Positions 6,004 through 10,315 of a DNA stretch of 10,315 bases are shown piece by piece. Location: NCBI GenBank assembly GCA_947456315.1, contig CANGRU010000031.1, positions 1 through 10,315 of the forward strand. Reading direction: 5' to 3'. Every line of letters starts with the position of its first letter. The first letter of the stretch is position 1. The notes under the pieces are model-generated. The model did no database searches and was not told the DNA's origin. It worked only from the letters and a program-made list of their open reading frames with translations. The stretch comes from Beijerinckiaceae bacterium. GTDB taxonomy: Bacteria; Pseudomonadota; Alphaproteobacteria; Rhizobiales; Beijerinckiaceae. The position numbers were made by a program, and so were the translations under genes.

Positions 6004-7017
6004 CTAGCCTGCCATCGCAAGAGCAGAATCGAGCTGAGCTCGGGCGTCCACAGGATCGAGCGGTGGACAAGTTTCAGACAGACGCGACAAGGCCTTGTCA
6101 GCCCGTTCTGCGGCCCGCCCATCGAGCTGTGGGCAGGCCTCGGCCACCGGAACCGCCTCGGACAGATCGCCATTGCAATGCAGCGCCATATCGACGCCAG
6201 CGGCAAACAAGGCCTGTGTCCGGTCGGTGAAAGAGCCGCTCAGCGCTTTCATGGACAGGTCATCACTCATAAGAAGCCCGTCAAAGCCGATGGCGGAGCG
6301 GATGATCTCCTGCACGACTTTGCGCGAGGTTGTCGCCGGACCCGTCGGGTCAATGGCCGCATAGACCACATGAGCTGTCATCGCCATCGGCAAATGCGCG
6401 AGCTTTTGGAAGGGCACGAAATCCACGCGCTCCAGATCAGCCAGACTTGCCTCGACACGGGGCAATTCAAGATGACTGTCAGCGCCCGCGCGCCCATGAC
6501 CCGGCACATGTTTGATGACCGGCAAGACGCCGGCCTGCATGAGGCCTTGGGCGGCAGCGCCACCCAGAAGCGCAACGCGTTCGGGATCTGACGCATAAGC
6601 GCGATCACCAATCACATTGTGACCATCGGGCGCGGGCACATCGAGCACGGGCAGACAATCGACATTGATGCCGCACGCGCGCAAATCCTGTCCCATCAAT
6701 TGCGCGGACAAACGCACAAGCTCGGCCTTGCGCTCGGTTGAAACGGGCAACGCATTGAAACTTGCGGCAGGGGCATATTTCGGCCAGACCGGCGGGCCGA
6801 GCCGTTGCACGCGCCCACCCTCCTGATCGACCAGCACGGGCGCATCGGCGCGCCCCACGATGTTCCGGAATTCCTGTGTCAGCGCAGCGATCTGCTCGAC
6901 CGACTGCACATTGCGCTTGAACAGGATCAGACCCCAGGGCTGATGAGCGCGCAAAAAAGCGCGCTCATCTTCAGTCAGGACAAGAGCAGAGACACCGCAA
7001 ATGAAAGCCTTGGTCAT
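6004..7017 (-). CDS. nagZ: Beta-N-acetylhexosaminidase NagZ (glycoside hydrolase family 3)
   Basis: A 337-residue cytoplasmic enzyme, the usual single-domain size for Gram-negative NagZ. It removes N-acetylglucosamine from anhydromuropeptides during peptidoglycan recycling, and its products feed beta-lactamase induction in some species. Motifs: LVDQEGGRVQRL (62-73), the catalytic loop KHVPGHGRAGADSH (169-182) with the Asp180-His182 acid/base pair, and LLMSDDLSM (248-256) with the probable nucleophile Asp252. All are intact and there is no signal peptide. The start MTKAFICGVSA is chosen because the family begins there; a start 60 bases upstream would overlap the preceding SPOR gene. There is no clear Shine-Dalgarno, and the ATG lies 8 bases after the SPOR stop, so translation probably depends on coupling. 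Its position beside a peptidoglycan-binding SPOR protein fits a cell-wall theme. Confidence 0.96.
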   Translation of the reverse strand: MTKAFICGVSALVLTEDERAFLRAHQPWGLILFKRNVQSVEQIAALTQEFRNIVGRADAPVLVDQEGGRVQRLGPPVWPKYAPAASFNALPVSTERKAELVRLSAQLMGQDLRACGINVDCLPVLDVPAPDGHNVIGDRAYASDPERVALLGGAAAQGLMQAGVLPVIKHVPGHGRAGADSHLELPRVEASLADLERVDFVPFQKLAHLPMAMTAHVVYAAIDPTGPATTSRKVVQEIIRSAIGFDGLLMSDDLSMKALSGSFTDRTQALFAAGVDMALHCNGDLSEAVPVAEACPQLDGRAAERADKALSRLSETCPPLDPVDARAQLDSALAMAG

Positions 7018-7025
7018 GCGGGACG

Positions 7026-8495
7026 TCAGCTGCGTGCCACAAAGCACGTCCCGCCCGAGGATTTCAGCTTGGTGCACAAACGTGTCGCATCATCATTGGA
7101 CAGATTGATCACACGCACACGATAGACAGTGCGTCCGCCATCTTCAGCCTTCACGATCACAGGACGGTTAGACCCAAGTTCGCTGCGGTATTTGGTATTG
7201 ACGCGTTCCAAGGCGGATTTGGCTTCATCCGACGAGGTCGTGCCGACCAGTTGCACAGCATAAGTTCCAGCGGCGGCTGTGGCTGTTGCAACAGAAGCCG
7301 CAGCAGGCGCTGTAGCTTTGGGGGCAGCAGGTGCAGGTGCTGCAGGAGCTGTGGCGACAATATTCATCGGCGCGCTACCCGCACGCTGTGGCGGCAAGGG
7401 CATAGCTGGCGCTGCGGGTGCAGGCTTGGCATCTGTGACGCGGGTCGCCGCCTTGGTCGGCTCGGCCGCGCCTGTCGAAGCAGCAACCAAAGCTGCCATA
7501 TCGCCGGGCTTGCCTGTTGGTGCTGCAGGAGCTGCAGGCTTTGCGATGGTAGCCGCAGGTGGTGCAACCGGTGCGGCAGGCGCATTGGGATCAATGATCG
7601 ACCCATCGGGACGAACCGCGACAGACTTCACCCGTTTAGGCTCGGCAAAGAGCGAATTGGCAACGGGTGGCGGCGGAGGTGGTGCGAGCGTGACCGGCGC
7701 ACCCGCCTCACCTGTGCGCGCAGGGCGCTGGTTGGCATTGCGTGCTGCCGTGCCCAGATCAACAGGCTGCTCTTCGCTTTGCACGACCTTGCTGTCACGC
7801 TGCGTATTGGCACCGCGCTCAAGCACAGAAATATTGGGCTTGGACGTATCTTCGACCGGCTGGGCGGGCTGCACTTTCACCGGACCCGAATTGGCCATGA
7901 TGGTCGGCGCATCGCCAAAGGACGAGCCACCACGCATGGTGAGGGCCGCGGCCAAGCCACCGGCTGCGATCACGACAGCAGCACCAATCAGCAATTTGGC
8001 GCGACTGCGACGCTGCGGTTGTTCATCGGCAAAATCATAAGGGTCGTCATAAGCCTGTGGCTCATTCGTCCATTGGGACTGCGGCTGCGCGCTTTGCTGA
8101 TATGGGTCTTGCTCGGCGCCATAAGCAGGTTGCTGATAGCCGCCATAAGCCGGGCCCGCATCAACTGCAGGCGCATAAGAAACCTCAGGCGCTTCCGAGG
8201 CCTCATAAGCTGGCGACAAAGACACCGGCGGGGGATCAAACGGCATAGACTGACGCGCCGCAGGCGGAGGCACGGACAGGCCGGGTGCGGGAGCGAAAAT
8301 CTTGTTAAACGGATCCTGCCCATCGCCGACGAGGCGGGCGAGCTCGGCAAGCGGATCATTGGACGGCGCGCTCGGCTTGGCAGGTGCGCTCACCGGCACA
8401 GATTCGATGCTCTCGCGCAGACGACGCTCAATATCATCAAGGTCGATCGACAAACGCGACTCACCTGCGGGAGGCGACTTGATTGGATCATTCAT
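7026..8495 (-). CDS. SPOR-domain membrane protein (peptidoglycan-binding, probable cell-division or septum factor)
   Basis: A 489-residue protein with bitopic layout. The cytoplasmic part (1-165) is Pro/Ser/Ala-rich with a Tyr-rich stretch (about 95-155, repeated AY pairs). The basic QRRSRAK (161-167) precedes one transmembrane helix (about 167-186, ending LAAALTM). A long Pro/Ala-rich periplasmic linker (190-410, with a run of six prolines near 272-277) leads to a C-terminal SPOR domain (about 411-487) beginning GTYAVQLVGTTSSDEAKSAL and ending GGTCFVARS. SPOR domains bind glycan strands stripped of stem peptides, which concentrates them at the division septum. Cys474 and Cys484 sit in the last part of the domain and could form a disulfide in the periplasm. 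The start ATG has GAGG 6 bases upstream. The linker is low complexity, so only the SPOR and membrane segments give functional information. I assign no gene name. Confidence 0.93.
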   Translation of the reverse strand: MNDPIKSPPAGESRLSIDLDDIERRLRESIESVPVSAPAKPSAPSNDPLAELARLVGDGQDPFNKIFAPAPGLSVPPPAARQSMPFDPPPVSLSPAYEASEAPEVSYAPAVDAGPAYGGYQQPAYGAEQDPYQQSAQPQSQWTNEPQAYDDPYDFADEQPQRRSRAKLLIGAAVVIAAGGLAAALTMRGGSSFGDAPTIMANSGPVKVQPAQPVEDTSKPNISVLERGANTQRDSKVVQSEEQPVDLGTAARNANQRPARTGEAGAPVTLAPPPPPPVANSLFAEPKRVKSVAVRPDGSIIDPNAPAAPVAPPAATIAKPAAPAAPTGKPGDMAALVAASTGAAEPTKAATRVTDAKPAPAAPAMPLPPQRAGSAPMNIVATAPAAPAPAAPKATAPAAASVATATAAAGTYAVQLVGTTSSDEAKSALERVNTKYRSELGSNRPVIVKAEDGGRTVYRVRVINLSNDDATRLCTKLKSSGGTCFVARS

Positions 8496-8550
8496 CTCTC
8501 ACCTCGACGCGCGACACCATCGCGCTCAGACCAGCGGCCACGCCAACTCG

Positions 8551-8588
8551 AGAAACAAAGAGCTGAAAGACAAAGGCTTTTTAAGCTC
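8551..8588 (-). terminator. Weak hairpin at the argS stop, possible leaky terminator
   Basis: On the minus strand GAGCT, overlapping the argS stop codon, pairs with AGCTC (8564-8560). A 4-base-pair inner stem AAAG/CTTT encloses a 7-base loop. TTTGTTTC follows. The stem is AT-rich and short, so it is at best a weak terminator. The SPOR gene downstream has its own good ribosome-binding site 91 bases after argS, and the two may be partly uncoupled. Confidence 0.25.
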
Positions 8589-10315
8589 AACGCATCTCTT
8601 CGGGCGCGCTCACCCCAAGAATTCCCAAGCCCGACGCCAGCACCCTCGTCAAAGAGGCCACAAGCGCAACACGGGCACGGGTGGACTCTCTGTTTTCTTC
8701 ATTAACAAAGCGTAACTCTGGGTGATCCTTGCCGCGATTCCAGTGAGAATGGAAGGCACTGGCCATGTCGTGCAGGTAAAATGCGACGCGGTGGGGCTCA
8801 TGGGCGGCGGCCGCTGCTTCGATCTGGCGCGGATATTGGGCGATCATTTTGGCAATCGCCTTTTCGCCCTCATCGGTCAGCAAATCGAGTGAGGCATCAG
8901 CCAGCGAGGCCGCCGACAGATCGAGATCGGCAAAAGCGCCACGCGCCTGCCGCATGATCGAATGGGCGCGCGCATGGGCATATTGCACGTAGAAAACAGG
9001 ATTGTCCTTCGACTGCTCGATCACCTTGGCCAGATCGAATTCGAGCGGTGCATCATTCTTGCGGAAGATCATCATGAAGCGCGTGGCATCAACACCCACT
9101 TCATCCACCACTTCACGCAAGGTGATGAAATCCCCCGAGCGCTTGGACATTTTGACCGGCTCGCCGTTGCGCATCAGCTTCACCATCTGGCAGAGCTTCA
9201 CATCGAGCACAGCCTGTCCGGCCGAGACGGCTTTCACCGCTGCAGCCATGCGCTTCACATAGCCGCCATGGTCTGCGCCCCATACGTCGATCATGGTGGT
9301 GAAGCCGCGATCAAACTTGGATTTGTGATAGGCGATGTCGGACGCAAAATAGGTATAGCCGCCATCTGACTTCACCAGCGGGCGGTCGATATCATCACCA
9401 AATTCGGTCGAGCGGAACAAAACCTGTTCGCGGTCTTCCCAATCTTCCACCGGTGCGCCCTTGGGCGGTGGCAGACGACCATCATAGACAATGCCGCGCG
9501 TCCGCAGGTCTGCAATAGCCGCACCCACCAGATCGCCCTTGTCGCCATTGGTCAGCGAACGCTCGGAGAAAAAGACTTCGTGCGAAATATTCAAGGCCGC
9601 GAGATCGGTGCGGATCATGTCCATCATCATGTCGATGGAAAGCGCACGCACATCTGCGAGCCAGTCGGCTTCGGGCTTGTCGAGCAAAGCCTTGCCAAAG
9701 CGTTTGGCGAGCTCTGCCCCCACAGGCTTGAGATAATCCCCCGGATAGAGACCTTCCGGAATCTCGCCGATCGTTTCGCCCAGAGCTTCGCGGTAGCGCA
9801 TGAAAGCCGAGCGGGCCAGCACATCAACCTGAGCGCCCGCATCATTGATGTAATATTCGCGTGTCACATCATAGCCGCCAAAGGCGAGCAGATTGGCGAG
9901 CGCATCGCCAAACACCGCACCACGCCCATGGCCGACATGCATCGGGCCGGTCGGATTGGCAGACACATATTCAACATTGACTTTGCCAGGCAGTCCCCTG
10001 CCCCGCCCGTAAGCCGCGTCCTTGAGGCAGGCGCGCAACACATCGGCATAGACGGAGTGTTTCAGCCGGATATTGATAAATCCCGGTCCCGCCACTTCGG
10101 CATTTTCAACATCTTGATCCTGCGCCAAAGCAAAAGCGATTTCGGTGGCAAGCTGGCGCGGATTGGGGAAATGGGCCTTGGCCTCCTTGGCATAGACCAT
10201 GGCGGCATTGGTCGCGAGATCGCCATGCGCCGCGTCCTTGGTCGGCTCGACCACAAAGCGCCCCAGATCAAGATCGCCCGGCAGGCGGCCTGAGGCAGCA
10301 ATCTCGCGCAGGATG
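8587..10315 (-). CDS. argS: Arginyl-tRNA synthetase (class I), start beyond the window edge
   Basis: 575 codons are present, and the frame stays open to the right edge; the true start lies probably about 10 to 20 codons beyond it. The frame continues upstream of a GTG at 10254 as [19 protein letters not shown], then [18 protein letters not shown], which is the N-terminal tRNA-binding domain; the GTG is therefore internal. The class I signature is [14 protein letters not shown], with HVGH at 9928-9939 for [25 protein letters not shown] carries KMSK (9142-9153). The C-terminal anticodon-binding (DALR) domain includes [15 protein letters not shown] and ends EEMR. The enzyme charges tRNA-Arg in the cytoplasm and needs the tRNA for arginine activation. 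It is the first gene in the window in transcription order. In related genomes it often heads the SPOR-nagZ-scpAB cluster. Confidence 0.97.
   Translation of the reverse strand, partial: ILREIAASGRLPGDLDLGRFVVEPTKDAAHGDLATNAAMVYAKEAKAHFPNPRQLATEIAFALAQDQDVENAEVAGPGFINIRLKHSVYADVLRACLKDAAYGRGRGLPGKVNVEYVSANPTGPMHVGHGRGAVFGDALANLLAFGGYDVTREYYINDAGAQVDVLARSAFMRYREALGETIGEIPEGLYPGDYLKPVGAELAKRFGKALLDKPEADWLADVRALSIDMMMDMIRTDLAALNISHEVFFSERSLTNGDKGDLVGAAIADLRTRGIVYDGRLPPPKGAPVEDWEDREQVLFRSTEFGDDIDRPLVKSDGGYTYFASDIAYHKSKFDRGFTTMIDVWGADHGGYVKRMAAAVKAVSAGQAVLDVKLCQMVKLMRNGEPVKMSKRSGDFITLREVVDEVGVDATRFMMIFRKNDAPLEFDLAKVIEQSKDNPVFYVQYAHARAHSIMRQARGAFADLDLSAASLADASLDLLTDEGEKAIAKMIAQYPRQIEAAAAAHEPHRVAFYLHDMASAFHSHWNRGKDHPELRFVNEENRESTRARVALVASLTRVLASGLGILGVSAPEEMR

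Noticed and set aside
7018..7077. Upstream in-frame start for nagZ
   Set aside because: It would add 20 residues inside the SPOR C-terminal codons. The family start MTKAFICG is 8 bases after the SPOR stop.
8509..8525. GCGCGA/TCGCGC hairpin upstream of the SPOR gene
   Set aside because: Six base pairs of alternating GC are common by chance in this composition, and the stem does not cover the GAGG ribosome-binding site.
7251..8705. Plus-strand open frame of 484 codons
   Set aside because: It lies opposite the SPOR gene and the end of argS. Its product is Arg/Cys/Gly-rich low complexity that mirrors the Ala/Pro codons of the real gene.
1..10315. Mobile element, CRISPR array, defence or secondary-metabolite system
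   Set aside because: No transposase, integrase, spaced direct repeats, tRNA or unfamiliar gene was seen; every gene belongs to a known core family on one strand.

Overview
This window is a stretch of core chromosome from an alphaproteobacterium, most likely of the order Hyphomicrobiales (Rhizobiales). The evidence is by eye: the gene order argS – SPOR-domain protein – nagZ – scpA – scpB – tatA – tatB – tatC – serS – surE – pcm, the alphaproteobacterial form of the TatA, TatB, ScpB and SurE sequences, the GC-rich codon use, and intergenic palindromes of a kind I associate with that order. Genus cannot be decided from the sequence alone.

All eleven genes lie on the minus strand, so transcription runs from high to low coordinates. 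argS (arginyl-tRNA synthetase) enters at the right edge without its start codon. Next come a single-pass inner-membrane protein with a periplasmic SPOR domain, and nagZ, a cytoplasmic enzyme of peptidoglycan recycling. Then follow scpA and scpB, the kleisin and winged-helix partners of the SMC condensin. A 216-base gap filled with hairpins separates scpB from the complete twin-arginine translocase set tatA-tatB-tatC. serS (seryl-tRNA synthetase), surE (survival nucleotidase) and the first 70 codons of pcm (isoaspartyl methyltransferase) finish the window. Gaps between genes are mostly 4 to 91 bases, which suggests one long transcription unit or a few overlapping ones. No convincing promoter was found inside the window.

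Functionally the genes are housekeeping: aminoacylation (argS, serS), envelope and septal peptidoglycan (SPOR protein, nagZ), chromosome segregation (scpAB), folded-protein export (tatABC), and stationary-phase or damage repair (surE, pcm). I see no phage, transposon, CRISPR, toxin or defence module and no new multi-gene system. The points worth a second look are small: a composite palindromic repeat between scpB and tatA, a GC-rich hairpin between tatA and tatB that could set the TatA:TatBC ratio, a hairpin over the scpA ribosome-binding site, an 84-residue acidic tail on ScpB, and a Lys at TatB position 8 where E. coli has Glu, paired with Gln in TatC where E. coli has Glu.
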